Positions 16,755 through 24,880 of a DNA stretch of 64,000 bases are shown here, piece by piece. The notes beneath the pieces were generated by a model. It ran no database searches. It had not been told where the DNA came from and was given only the letters and a program-made list of their open reading frames with translations. The position numbers and the translations under genes are program-made. Source of the DNA: an uncultured Prevotella sp. (GTDB lineage: Bacteria > Bacteroidota > Bacteroidia > Bacteroidales > Bacteroidaceae); NCBI GenBank assembly GCA_900318395.1, contig ONKL01000015.1:23805-87804 (forward strand), read 5' to 3'. Within the stretch, counting starts at the first letter, position 1, and the number at the start of each line of letters is the position of its first letter.

Positions 16755-17114
16755 TTAATCTAAGTCTGGTATCCTCGTCAGTTTGGCATCATCCCAGAGG
16801 TGCTCCAGGTCATAATACTCTCTGACATCAGGCAGGAAGATATGCACCAGCACATCGCTATAGTCCATCGCCACCCACTGCGCATTCTCGAGACCCACCA
16901 CATGAGCAGGCTTCTCGTGCAGCTTCTCACGGGCAAAGTCGCCCACAGATTCAGCGATGGCCTCTACCTGCGAAGGCGAGTTGCCCTCACAGATGATGAA
17001 GTATTGGCAGATGGTGCCGTCTATCTGTGTGAGGTCGGCAACCACGATGTTGCGCCCCTTCTTCTCTTGGATCCCCTCCGTAATGATTTCGACTAGTGTC
17101 TTGTTTTGCTCCAT
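16755..17114 (-). CDS. rsfS: Ribosome silencing factor
   Basis: A 119-aa RsfS/Iojap-family protein. Typical landmarks are the N-terminal KGRNIVVADL, the segment CQYFIICEGNSPSQVEAIAES, and WVAMDYSDVLVHIFLPDVREYYDLEHLW. The family binds ribosomal protein uL14 and blocks subunit joining when nutrients are scarce. First gene of the rsfS-ftsH-cdsA operon. The start codon directly follows an AT-rich run, and the promoter box is at 17143-17150. Confidence 0.94.
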   Translation of the reverse strand: MEQNKTLVEIITEGIQEKKGRNIVVADLTQIDGTICQYFIICEGNSPSQVEAIAESVGDFAREKLHEKPAHVVGLENAQWVAMDYSDVLVHIFLPDVREYYDLEHLWDDAKLTRIPDLD

Positions 17115-17142
17115 TATATATATAATAAGGTATATTGGTCTG

Positions 17143-17150
17143 CAAAGGTA
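17143..17150 (-). promoter_or_regulatory. Promoter -7 box of the rsfS-ftsH-cdsA operon
   Basis: TACCTTTG on the minus strand, about 30 bp from the rsfS start. Confidence 0.6.
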
Positions 17151-17220
17151 CTGATAAAAGGTCGAATTACAAAAAAAAAGAGGAAAAATTGCACATTTTT
17201 ATAAATTTTCGCCCAAAAGT

Positions 17221-17251
17221 TTTGGAGATTCAAGAAAAAGTAGTACCTTTG
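17221..17251 (+). promoter_or_regulatory. Promoter of tRNA-Gln
   Basis: TTTG (17221-17224), a 19-nt spacer and TACCTTTG (17244-17251). Confidence 0.65.
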
Positions 17252-17284
17252 CACCCGCAATTCAAAAATTGCCGAACCTGAAAT

Positions 17285-17355
17285 TGGGGTATGGTGTAAT
17301 GGTAACACTACAGATTCTGGTCCTGTCATTCTTGGTTCGAGTCCGAGTACCCCAA
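17285..17355 (+). tRNA. tRNA-Gln (CTG anticodon)
   Basis: Cloverleaf by eye: acceptor TGGGGTA with TACCCCA, D arm GTGTAATGGTAACAC, anticodon loop TTCTGGT with anticodon CTG (codon CAG), T loop GGTTCGAGTCC. The U1-A72 pair is typical of tRNA-Gln. The last pair of the anticodon stem is A-C. The 3' CCA is not encoded. Confidence 0.9.
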
Positions 17356-17359
17356 CAAG

Positions 17360-17387
17360 AGAGCTTCCACAACGGAGGCTCTTTTTT
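17360..17387 (+). terminator. Terminator of tRNA-Gln
   Basis: AGAGCTTCC pairs with GGAGGCTCT (one G-U) and is followed by six T. Confidence 0.8.
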
Positions 17388-17403
17388 GTATATGAGGCCA
17401 GAA

Positions 17404-18069
17404 TCACGCTTCTGTGCATCCGCTTAATATATTCGTTGCAGCACGAACAGTCGCAGGATTGATGCGATAACGGCGTGCTAGCGAACCTACCTGATAACGT
17501 TTGGCCTTACTCCCCTTCAGCTTCTTGCGCAGATCCTCCATCAGTTTGGGGTATTTCTTCTCGTAATCCTCGAGCGTCATCCGATAGCCCGTCTTCCGCC
17601 CCACTTTTCCACCTTCAGCCCTGAACTTGTCGTAGCCCGACTTCATTCGAAATCGGATAGCCTCACGCTCCAGCTTGGCACAAGTCCCCAACGTTGCAAT
17701 CATAATCATCAGGAACGGGTGCTCCTCACCATCATTGTTGAAGATACTCAGCTGTTCCTTCTGGAAGTAGACATTCGTCTTGTGCTCTTTGCAGAATATG
17801 ATCGACTTCAGAATCTCGTCAATGTTACGCCCCAGGCGCGACAGTTCGCTACAGAGGATGGTACATTTGTGCTTCGTGGCATATTCGAGAGCATCCATCA
17901 AGGCAGGGCGCTCACTGTTTTTCTTGGCTCCAGAGATCTTCTCGGTGAAGATACGTTCAACGGAATAGTCGTTGCCATTAGCATACGCCTGCAGATCGAT
18001 AACCTGTCGATCCGTATCCTGGATTGCCGTTGAAACTCTGGCATAAATAATGCTTGCTTTAGTAGTCAT
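17404..18069 (-). CDS. Small serine recombinase (resolvase/invertase family)
   Basis: A 221-aa site-specific recombinase. The catalytic domain starts IIYARVST with the nucleophilic Ser, followed by DRQVIDLQAY, the ISGAKKNSERPAL region and the LSRLGRN motif with conserved arginines. A long helix E and a C-terminal helix-turn-helix (QVGSLARRYRINPATVRAA) follow. Size matches DNA invertases and resolvases such as the Bacteroides Mpi type, not the large serine integrases. Start taken at MTTKASII (18069) rather than the upstream Met at 18096. It has its own promoter. It lies 117 bp from the inverted lipoprotein leader, making that repeat pair a candidate target, although no crossover site has been identified. 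Confidence 0.9.
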   Translation of the reverse strand: MTTKASIIYARVSTAIQDTDRQVIDLQAYANGNDYSVERIFTEKISGAKKNSERPALMDALEYATKHKCTILCSELSRLGRNIDEILKSIIFCKEHKTNVYFQKEQLSIFNNDGEEHPFLMIMIATLGTCAKLEREAIRFRMKSGYDKFRAEGGKVGRKTGYRMTLEDYEKKYPKLMEDLRKKLKGSKAKRYQVGSLARRYRINPATVRAATNILSGCTEA

Positions 18070-18093
18070 AATGTAAGAAATTTTAATGTTTCG

Positions 18094-18101
18094 CAAAGAT
18101 A
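18094..18101 (-). promoter_or_regulatory. Promoter -7 box of the serine recombinase
   Basis: TATCTTTG on the minus strand, 25 bp before the start codon. I find no TAnnTTTG box in the plus direction between here and the lipoprotein 2 start. Confidence 0.55.
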
Positions 18102-18159
18102 CAAAAATAAGTCAATACATCATGTCAAAAAAATCGAAAAGTTTTCTATTCCGGAGATG

Positions 18160-18302
18160 ATTTAATTTTTTTAATTAAAAGCATTATGAACAAAAAGCTA
18201 TTTTCATGGAAAGCTCTTGCAGGCTTAGCTCTGCTCGTAGCCATGGGTATGACTTCATGTAAGCAAGGTACTGAGGTCGATCCTAATGATCCGTACAACA
18301 CA
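18160..18302 (+). repeat. Inverted repeat, right copy (lipoprotein leader)
   Basis: Partner of 13295-13437. Shared upstream TTTTAATTAAAAGCATT, shared leader codons and the VDPNDPYN linker codons at DNA level. The repeats face outward and enclose 4.7 kb. Confidence 0.85.
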
Positions 18303-19760
18303 ACGAAGCCTGCACAGCCTGGCACATCCACCAAGGGTGGTGACTTGGTATTTACTATCACCAAGACAGCAGATCTCGCTTCACTGTGGGCATCTTACGA
18401 TGCAACTAAGAAGGCTGAGCTGATGAAGAAGACTGAGCTGAACATTGTCATCAACTCTGGTTCTTATAAACTTGACGGTGGTGTGCTCACCCTTCCTGCA
18501 TTCTTCAACACTCCTGCTAACAGTGTTCTGAACCTTACTTTCAACGGTAACTTCCAGGATGCAGACAAGCAGCCTCTGAATCTTGACGCTTCAACAAACC
18601 TGAAAGGCGCAAAGGTTAACATCAAGCTTCCCGCTCAGGCATTTAACATGGGAATTGATGCTACTAACGTAGCAACAAACCTTACTTCTGATGGTGCAAC
18701 TCTTGGTGTACTTGCTGCTGCAGCAAATACAGAAAAGAACAACGCTCTGTCAATCAACAGCGGTGTAACAGTAAACGCCATTGATCTTCAGTCAACTGGA
18801 GCAATCTTGACAAACGGTGGTTCTATTAACGCTCTTATTGTTGATGCCAATCCTGTTTGCATCAATAAAAAGGGTTTCCAGATTGGTAATCAGGCAGTTT
18901 ACACCAACAACCTCATTATAGATGCTGCTGGCATTACAGTATCTAACGATAATGACACTCCACTTGGTAACATTGTTATCAACAAGGGTTGTGATGTAAC
19001 ATTTGGTTATATTGGTGCTACTATTGCTAGTGTTTCAGGTGCAACAAAGGCTTCTGAATGTAAATTTAACCTCAATTGGAACCAACTTAAGAAGATTGGT
19101 TCAGTGAAAAATGTTACTGTGACCAACAATGGAGGCTCTATCTATGTTGAAAATGACAGTTTCGATGGTGTAGTATTTGCTGAGAATGTAAACATTGCAA
19201 ATGGAGTTAAGTCATTCTCAAATGCTGAGGTAACAGGTGCTACTGTATGGTTCGACTATACAGCAGACAATCAGACTTTCACTTTCTCAAATGCTAAGTT
19301 TGCTGCTGGTACAACAGTCAATATCTGGGGTGGTATCTATGTGAGCACAAGTCCTTCAAAGACTACCTATCAGTGGGATATCGACAACAAGGTTTGGGTA
19401 GAGGTTACACCTGCCGCTCCTATCACAGCTGCTAACAAGGCTGATACTGGCATCGAGGTTTCTACAAATGACGTTTGGTACAACTCTGCAACAAGTCAGC
19501 TTGCTGGTGATCTGAGCAAGATTGGAGATCATAAGGTTGTTACACTTGTAAATGGTAATGGCACAACAGTATTACCAGAGAACTGCACACTCGTCTTTGA
19601 CAACAAGTGCGCATACGGAGGTGCTGCAATCATTGACAACAACATTAACAATTTGGTTGCAAATACTGCCAATGATCCAACGTACCTGACAGTTAAATCT
19701 GGTGATGACACCTACACCTACAGAAAAACCAACTGGGGTTACACACTTATTAAGAAGTAA
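18186..19760 (+). CDS. Lipoprotein 2, leader shared with lipoprotein 1
   Basis: A 524-aa lipoprotein of unknown function. The leader and lipobox are identical in amino acids to lipoprotein 1 (Cys25). The linker PNDPYNTTKPAQPG is nearly so, and the sequence then diverges completely. The body is rich in Asn, Thr and Val with repeating hydrophobic strands (for example INKGCDVTFGYIGATIASVSG), suggestive of a beta-rich surface protein. Both end in a Tyr/Trp-rich motif before the stop. The 115 bp upstream contains no recognisable promoter box, unlike lipoprotein 1. It is followed by a similar terminator. Confidence 0.8.
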   Translation: MNKKLFSWKALAGLALLVAMGMTSCKQGTEVDPNDPYNTTKPAQPGTSTKGGDLVFTITKTADLASLWASYDATKKAELMKKTELNIVINSGSYKLDGGVLTLPAFFNTPANSVLNLTFNGNFQDADKQPLNLDASTNLKGAKVNIKLPAQAFNMGIDATNVATNLTSDGATLGVLAAAANTEKNNALSINSGVTVNAIDLQSTGAILTNGGSINALIVDANPVCINKKGFQIGNQAVYTNNLIIDAAGITVSNDNDTPLGNIVINKGCDVTFGYIGATIASVSGATKASECKFNLNWNQLKKIGSVKNVTVTNNGGSIYVENDSFDGVVFAENVNIANGVKSFSNAEVTGATVWFDYTADNQTFTFSNAKFAAGTTVNIWGGIYVSTSPSKTTYQWDIDNKVWVEVTPAAPITAANKADTGIEVSTNDVWYNSATSQLAGDLSKIGDHKVVTLVNGNGTTVLPENCTLVFDNKCAYGGAAIIDNNINNLVANTANDPTYLTVKSGDDTYTYRKTNWGYTLIKK

Positions 19761-19779
19761 TCAATAACACTTTATAATC

Positions 19780-19816
19780 ATTGCGCCTCTGGTTCATACC
19801 AGGGGCGCAATCCTTA
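19780..19816 (+). terminator. Terminator of lipoprotein 2
   Basis: ATTGCGCCTCTGG (19780-19792) pairs with CCAGGGGCGCAAT (19799-19811), followed by a T-rich stretch. Related in sequence to the lipoprotein 1 terminator. Confidence 0.75.
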
Positions 19817-19927
19817 TTTTAGTAAATAGGAAATGAGCAAACGTTTCCATAATTGAGACGAATAGTTTCCTCGCACAAAATTTGTTCTGTCCAGAAAAAT
19901 CTTCAAGAATGTTCATAATACATTACG

Positions 19928-19984
19928 TCACACCATGAGCTCATGGCGAACATTGAACGTGGAAGTGTAGGCGTATTTGAAGGT
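19928..19984 (-). pseudogene. C-terminal fragment of a lipoprotein gene
   Basis: Eighteen codons read TFKYAYTSTFNVRHELMV then stop. They align with the end of the lipoprotein at 21438 (TLKNTYTPTLNVLYELKK), and the DNA is about 75% identical over 36 bases. In-frame stops occur just upstream, so it is at most a relic. Otherwise the 19817-20067 gap is AT-rich with nothing else I can name. Confidence 0.35.
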
Positions 19985-20067
19985 TTTTTAACAAAATGAC
20001 AAAGCACATTATTATATTAATGGTAAACTAAAAAAAACAATTATTCAATAACTTTTTTTATCAAAAA

Positions 20068-20099
20068 TTTGTTTATATAATTTTTTTTGTTTATATTTG
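20068..20099 (+). promoter_or_regulatory. Promoter of the VWA lipoprotein
   Basis: TTTG (20068-20071), a 20-nt spacer and TATATTTG (20092-20099). Confidence 0.6.
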
Positions 20100-20143
20100 C
20101 AGCCAAATAATTCAATTTAATAATAACCAAATTTATAATTAAG

Positions 20144-21349
20144 ATGAAAACAACAACAATTACAAGAAAATTAATGTCTGGTGCATTTGCACTGATGAGT
20201 GTTGTGTCAATGAGTTCGTGCCAAGGTTTGGTTGATGCTGTCCTAGGTCATGAAGACAATGCCTCAAGTGGTACCACTACTCCCACGACCGTACCAGGAA
20301 TCCCCAGTGATGCCAGTGCGAAGCCGAACCCAACACTGCCAGGAAGTCCAAACACTACTATTCCAAATCCTGGTAGTGAGGTGGTAACTAAAAGTGGTCA
20401 AACCGTTGTTAATTTCAACTTGACTGGTATTTTGGATCCTACACAGGCTGGAGGTTGGCTTAAACTCTACGGAACAGGTTCTAATATTCAGAATGTTTGG
20501 ATGTCGATTGATGGAAATGCAAAAGGTATTGCGGTTATTAACACAATCGATCAAAGTACAGTGACTTCTGCAGTTGATCTGGTTTTCCTTGTGGATAATT
20601 CTGGAAGCATGAGTGAAGAAGCAAATGCAGTTGCAGACGGTATCATTGACTGGTCTAAAAAGCTCTCCAAAACACTTGACATGAGATTTGGATGCGTTGG
20701 CTATTGGGGACCAATTACAGGCGGTATAAACATGACAACTATAGACAAGTTTGTAGATTTCCTCAATTATAATAATTCTAAAGGAACTCGTAGGACTGAA
20801 CATTTTGCTGAGGACGGGACAGATTGGTCAACTTTAAAACCTGCCTATTCTCCAACGTCTTCCATGGATGAGAACGGAGTAGCTGCTCTTCGTCTCGCAG
20901 ACGAGAACTTCAAATTCCGTTCAGGAGCTAATCGTGTATATGTAAACTTCACGGATGAGCCGATTTACCCACAAGGCGAGGCTAAATGGAGCACAGATTA
21001 TGTGAAGGAACCTGCAAATTGGCCTACCACAAAGGGTACAATTCATACTGTATTTAGTGATGAATATTATAAGAACTGGTCAGATGATCGTTGGACTCCA
21101 TTATATGAAGAAAAACCTTGGCTGCTTTCTGAATATACAGGAGGTACTACCAAGTTTGCCCCGTCTGATTTTTCTGGCGTAACTCTTGACGACCTACCTA
21201 TCACTGGTGCTCTGATGAATTCATACGTAATCAGTGTTACCAACGTAACAAGTCTTTTTGATGGTAAAGAACATATTGTTAAGATAACAATTCTGAATGC
21301 TGACGGAAGTATCCGTGCAGAGAAAGAGTTTGCCATGATCTTTAAATAA
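20144..21349 (+). CDS. VWA-domain lipoprotein
   Basis: A 401-aa lipoprotein. The signal peptide ends in SMSSC (Cys26). A Pro/Thr/Gly-rich linker (about 40-80) and a small beta domain follow, then a von Willebrand factor A domain from about residue 145. The MIDAS motif DNSGSMSEE is intact, so divalent-metal-dependent ligand binding is possible. A C-terminal beta-sandwich-like tail (ISVTNVTSLFDGKEHIVKI) closes the protein. Partner and function are unknown. It is a single-gene unit with its own promoter and a strong terminator. Confidence 0.85.
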   Translation: MKTTTITRKLMSGAFALMSVVSMSSCQGLVDAVLGHEDNASSGTTTPTTVPGIPSDASAKPNPTLPGSPNTTIPNPGSEVVTKSGQTVVNFNLTGILDPTQAGGWLKLYGTGSNIQNVWMSIDGNAKGIAVINTIDQSTVTSAVDLVFLVDNSGSMSEEANAVADGIIDWSKKLSKTLDMRFGCVGYWGPITGGINMTTIDKFVDFLNYNNSKGTRRTEHFAEDGTDWSTLKPAYSPTSSMDENGVAALRLADENFKFRSGANRVYVNFTDEPIYPQGEAKWSTDYVKEPANWPTTKGTIHTVFSDEYYKNWSDDRWTPLYEEKPWLLSEYTGGTTKFAPSDFSGVTLDDLPITGALMNSYVISVTNVTSLFDGKEHIVKITILNADGSIRAEKEFAMIFK

Positions 21350-21373
21350 TAAGTGATATATCTTAACGGATTA

Positions 21374-21406
21374 AGAGGGTGCGTCAAAATTGACACACCC
21401 TCTTTC
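21374..21406 (+). terminator. Terminator of the VWA lipoprotein
   Basis: AGAGGGTGCGTCAA-type stem pairs with TTGACACACCCTCT (one mismatch) and is followed by a T-rich run. It may also serve the convergent gene. Confidence 0.75.
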
Positions 21407-21437
21407 TCTTTTCCATTTCTCTATTCCTGATAGAAGA

Positions 21438-21911
21438 TTATTTCTTGAGTTCGTAGAGGACATTGAGCGTGGGGGTGTAGGTGTTCTTGAGGGTGATGGT
21501 AACGAAACCGCTTTCGAGTTCGAACTTGGCGACTTTGTGATCATCCTTCAGCATGGGGCAATTGGGCCAGGCACCTGTTTCCTTCTCAAAGTCATCGCGC
21601 AACTTCTGCCACATCTGGCGCGTGCTGTCATTGGTGGACAACACCCAGTTCTCCTGCACAGCCTGAATCACGCCATCAGCCTGTCCCAGCAGCACATGAT
21701 ACTTCTCCGCAGGATTCTTCAGCACCACTACCCTACCCGTCGAATCAGGAGCGGCAGCGGAATCGACGGCAAAACCACGCTGCGCCATCGAGTCGATAAA
21801 GACGTTCAAAGGCAGCGATGTAGATAATCCACGATAGAGGAAATCCGGCTTTTCACTGTTGCAGGCACTCAGCGCCAAAAACGCCATAACGGCAATAAAT
21901 AACTTTTTCAT
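21438..21911 (-). CDS. Small lipoprotein of unknown function
   Basis: A 157-aa protein with a short signal peptide and lipobox (LALSAC, Cys17), so probably anchored in the periplasm or outer membrane. The mature part mixes helices and strands with no named domain I can recognise. A fragment resembling its C-terminus lies at 19928-19984. It is divergent from the TonB receptor gene, and the two promoters are about 50 bp apart. Confidence 0.75.
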   Translation of the reverse strand: MKKLFIAVMAFLALSACNSEKPDFLYRGLSTSLPLNVFIDSMAQRGFAVDSAAAPDSTGRVVVLKNPAEKYHVLLGQADGVIQAVQENWVLSTNDSTRQMWQKLRDDFEKETGAWPNCPMLKDDHKVAKFELESGFVTITLKNTYTPTLNVLYELKK

Positions 21912-21936
21912 ACTGACACAAATTAATAATTTGTTG

Positions 21937-21944
21937 CAAAATTA
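21937..21944 (-). promoter_or_regulatory. Promoter -7 box of the 21438 lipoprotein
   Basis: TAATTTTG on the minus strand, 26 bp before the start. Confidence 0.5.
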
Positions 21945-21987
21945 CTAAAAAATATCCATTAACTCCAAGCATTTCTTAATATTTTTG

Positions 21988-21995
21988 TAACTTTG
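21988..21995 (+). promoter_or_regulatory. Promoter -7 box of the TonB receptor gene
   Basis: TAACTTTG ends seven bases before the ATG at 22003, predicting a 3-4 nt leader. Confidence 0.55.
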
Positions 21996-22002
21996 CGGCC
22001 AA

Positions 22003-24057
22003 ATGTCGATATTCAACATATTACTTACAGCACTGACCATAGTGCCAACGAACGAGGTAGACACCATCCAGACAGAGCGTCTGGACGAGGTTGTCGTCGT
22101 CTCGAATTCAGCCCGTCAACGCATCCAAGGGGTGCAGACTGGTGCAGAACAACTGAAACTGAAGGAGCTGACAGCCTCGCCACAACTCTTTGGCGAGCGT
22201 GACATCATGCGATCACTGCAGCTCCTCGCAGGTGTAAAGGCGGAGAGCGACGCTTCGAGCGGATTCCAGGTAAGAGGTGGTACCTCTGCACAGAACCAGA
22301 TACTACTCGACGGCACACCCGTCTATAACGCTGGCCATCTGGGCGGACTCTTCTCTGCCTTCAATGATGATGCCCTCGCAGCAGCCACCTTATATAAAGG
22401 ATTATTGCCTGCACAATACGGCAGTGCCTCATCGGCAGTGCTCGACATCATTGGCAAGACTGGCAATAAGAGCGAGTATCACGGAGGGGCCTCTATCGGA
22501 ATCCTTGCGGCAAAGGCCACTTTCGAAGGTCCTATCGTGAAAGACAAGGCTGCCTTCCTCATCACAGCGCGCCGCTCGTATATGGACTGGATCCTGAAAA
22601 TGTCGAAGGACTTCAGTGGCAACACCCTCTATTTCTACGATGTGAACGCGAAAGTAGACTGGACCATCAACAGCAAGAACCAACTCTTCCTGACCTTCTT
22701 CTCAGGCAAGGACGAAACAGGACTTGAAAAGATGGTAGACCTGAAGTGGAACAACCTCTCAGCCAGTCTGAAGTGGCTGCACTACTTCAACGACAACAGC
22801 TACTCACAGTCGAACATCTACTATAGCGGCTACGGCACAGACAACGGTACTGACTTGCTGGGTATGAACCTGTGGTTTGCAGGGCATATCCGTCAGACAG
22901 GTTTTAAACAGGACCTGCACTTGGGATTGGGCAACTATAAGATTGACGCAGGACTGCAGACAGCCCTGATGAACGTGAAATCGGCAGAGTGGAAAAAGGT
23001 GACGCTAGAGGAAAAGGAACAGCGCAAGGCCTGGGACAATGCCATCTGGGCAAATCTCGTATTCCCTCTGAACAAGAACATACACGTCTCCGCTGGTCTG
23101 AGACTGACGGCCTTCATGCCCCTCGGAGGCTCGCTCTACTACGACATCGACCCCAATGGTGATATCGAGTGGTATCACAACTATCCCAAGAACAGAATCG
23201 TGAAGACGTATCTGAACCTGGAGCCTCGCCTGAGTCTGAACTGGCAGACCTCAGACCTCACCTCTATTAAAATAGGATACACGCGTACCTCTCAGAATGT
23301 GCATGCCCTGCGCAATCAGAGCACCTCAACTCCCTTCGACCGTTACACCATGAGCAGTAACATCATTGAGCCCGAGGTGGCAGACCAGGTGAGCGGCGGA
23401 TTCTTCCTGATGACTCCCACACAGATGTACGACTTCTCGATTGAAGGCTACTACCGCCATATCAACAATGCCCTCGACTATCGCGACGGCAAGACTTTCA
23501 GCAGTGAGATCGAGATTGAACGCCTGATCCTGCCTGGTGAGGGAAAAGGCTACGGCGTGGAGTTGTCTGCAAGGAAGAACGGCGGCAAGCTGACAGGATG
23601 GATGAACTACACCCTCTCATGGTCGAAGACGAGAATCGACGGGGTGAATGGTGGCAATTGGTATAACGCCAACAACGACCGTCGCCATGATATCAACATC
23701 GTCGCCATGTATAAACTGACTAAGCGCTGGACCCTGAGTGCCGCCTGGGTGTTTAATACAGGACAAGCCTTCACAGCCCCCAGCGGCAAATATCAGATAG
23801 AAGGCAACTGGATATTCTACTACACAGAGCGTAACGGCTATCGTGCACCAGACTATCACCACCTGGATATCGGAGCCGTATGGAAGAAGCAGAACAAGCG
23901 CACGACGATTGAGTGGGCATTCAGCATCTACAACCTGTATAACCACTACAACCCCTACCTCATCAACTTCGAGGACCGCTCGAAATCAGGTACTTCCGCT
24001 GTGCAGTATTCGCTCTTCGGCATCGTACCGTCAGTAGCATTTAACATCAAATTCTGA
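22003..24057 (+). CDS. TonB-dependent outer-membrane receptor
   Basis: A 684-aa TonB-dependent receptor. A weak signal sequence (residues 1-15) is followed by a TonB-box-like LDEVVVV and a plug domain with FQVRGGTSAQNQILLDGTPVYN and LPAQYGSASSAVLDI. A 22-strand barrel region follows to the C-terminus, which ends in Phe as expected for BAM recognition. It lacks the N-terminal carboxypeptidase-like domain that many Bacteroidota receptors carry. It is followed 6 bp later by a DUF4249 lipoprotein, a recurrent pairing. Substrate is unknown. The promoter sits almost at the start codon. Confidence 0.9.
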   Translation: MSIFNILLTALTIVPTNEVDTIQTERLDEVVVVSNSARQRIQGVQTGAEQLKLKELTASPQLFGERDIMRSLQLLAGVKAESDASSGFQVRGGTSAQNQILLDGTPVYNAGHLGGLFSAFNDDALAAATLYKGLLPAQYGSASSAVLDIIGKTGNKSEYHGGASIGILAAKATFEGPIVKDKAAFLITARRSYMDWILKMSKDFSGNTLYFYDVNAKVDWTINSKNQLFLTFFSGKDETGLEKMVDLKWNNLSASLKWLHYFNDNSYSQSNIYYSGYGTDNGTDLLGMNLWFAGHIRQTGFKQDLHLGLGNYKIDAGLQTALMNVKSAEWKKVTLEEKEQRKAWDNAIWANLVFPLNKNIHVSAGLRLTAFMPLGGSLYYDIDPNGDIEWYHNYPKNRIVKTYLNLEPRLSLNWQTSDLTSIKIGYTRTSQNVHALRNQSTSTPFDRYTMSSNIIEPEVADQVSGGFFLMTPTQMYDFSIEGYYRHINNALDYRDGKTFSSEIEIERLILPGEGKGYGVELSARKNGGKLTGWMNYTLSWSKTRIDGVNGGNWYNANNDRRHDINIVAMYKLTKRWTLSAAWVFNTGQAFTAPSGKYQIEGNWIFYYTERNGYRAPDYHHLDIGAVWKKQNKRTTIEWAFSIYNLYNHYNPYLINFEDRSKSGTSAVQYSLFGIVPSVAFNIKF

Positions 24058-24063
24058 AAAGGC

Positions 24064-24858
24064 ATGAAAGCAAAGCTATACACCCTGCTGCTCATCGGTA
24101 TGACTCTCTGCAGCTGCGAGAAGAATATCGATATCGATTTCCACAGTGTCGTGCCCCTCTACTATGTGGAAGGCTGGATTACGCCCTATGAGACGATCGT
24201 CCGTGTCAGTCAGACCAAGAACATGTCGGACACCACATCTGTCTGTGGCATCGACAATGCCATCGTTACCATCACAGACGATGAGGGAAATACATTCAAT
24301 GTACCATATTCAGAAAGAGACTACTACATGTCTGACGAACATGGAGAAGTGGGCAAGACCTATCGTCTGGACGTCACCGTAGACGGCCATCACTTCTCAT
24401 CTACCTCGAAGATGTACAGGATGGCCAGCATCAACACGTTCCGTCTGATCTGGAAGAACATGCTCTCAGAGCGTTACATCTTTGGAGATATCAGGATTCA
24501 GGATTTCCCCAATGAGATCAACTACTATTATATCCACATCTACCGCAATGGTATCCCCTACCGCTCTGCTGTGCTGAAGGATGACACAAACCCTGGAGGA
24601 GAACTGCAGCAGCTCTTCGCCTTCAACAAGGAGGGAAGTACCGATCAAGACAGACTGAGAGAAGGAGATGAACTGGAGGCCGAGGTAAGAACCATCGATG
24701 AACGGTCGTATGAATATCTCTACTCACTCCTGCTGATGGACAATACAGGAACCAATCCAATAGAAAACTTTACTGGAGGATGTCTGGGGTATTTCAGTGC
24801 TTTCAGTGGTGTTGGACGAGGTATCGAATTCCGTACAGAATATGTAGAAGAGGAGTGA
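24064..24858 (+). CDS. DUF4249 lipoprotein
   Basis: A 264-aa lipoprotein (lipobox MTLCSC, Cys19) with the DUF4249 pattern: VVPLYYVEGWITPYETIVRVSQTKNM, then an Ig-like first half (NAIVTITDDEGN) and a conserved C-terminal GGCLGYFSAFSG. DUF4249 proteins are usually encoded directly after TonB-dependent receptors, as here. They are thought to act with them at the outer membrane, perhaps as a surface lipoprotein lid (inference). The stop codon is inside the convergent terminator. Confidence 0.85.
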   Translation: MKAKLYTLLLIGMTLCSCEKNIDIDFHSVVPLYYVEGWITPYETIVRVSQTKNMSDTTSVCGIDNAIVTITDDEGNTFNVPYSERDYYMSDEHGEVGKTYRLDVTVDGHHFSSTSKMYRMASINTFRLIWKNMLSERYIFGDIRIQDFPNEINYYYIHIYRNGIPYRSAVLKDDTNPGGELQQLFAFNKEGSTDQDRLREGDELEAEVRTIDERSYEYLYSLLLMDNTGTNPIENFTGGCLGYFSAFSGVGRGIEFRTEYVEEE

Positions 24859-24880
24859 TGAACAGAATCACTCCTCTTTT
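24850..24880. terminator. Shared bidirectional terminator overlapping coding ends
   Basis: GAGGAGTGAT pairs with ATCACTCCTC around a 7-nt loop, with T4 on the plus strand. It covers the stop codon of the DUF4249 gene and the last codons of the convergent lipoprotein. Confidence 0.7.

Noticed and set aside
17114-17419. Minus-strand frame across the tRNA-Gln region
   Set aside because: It runs through the tRNA and its terminator and has no family pattern.
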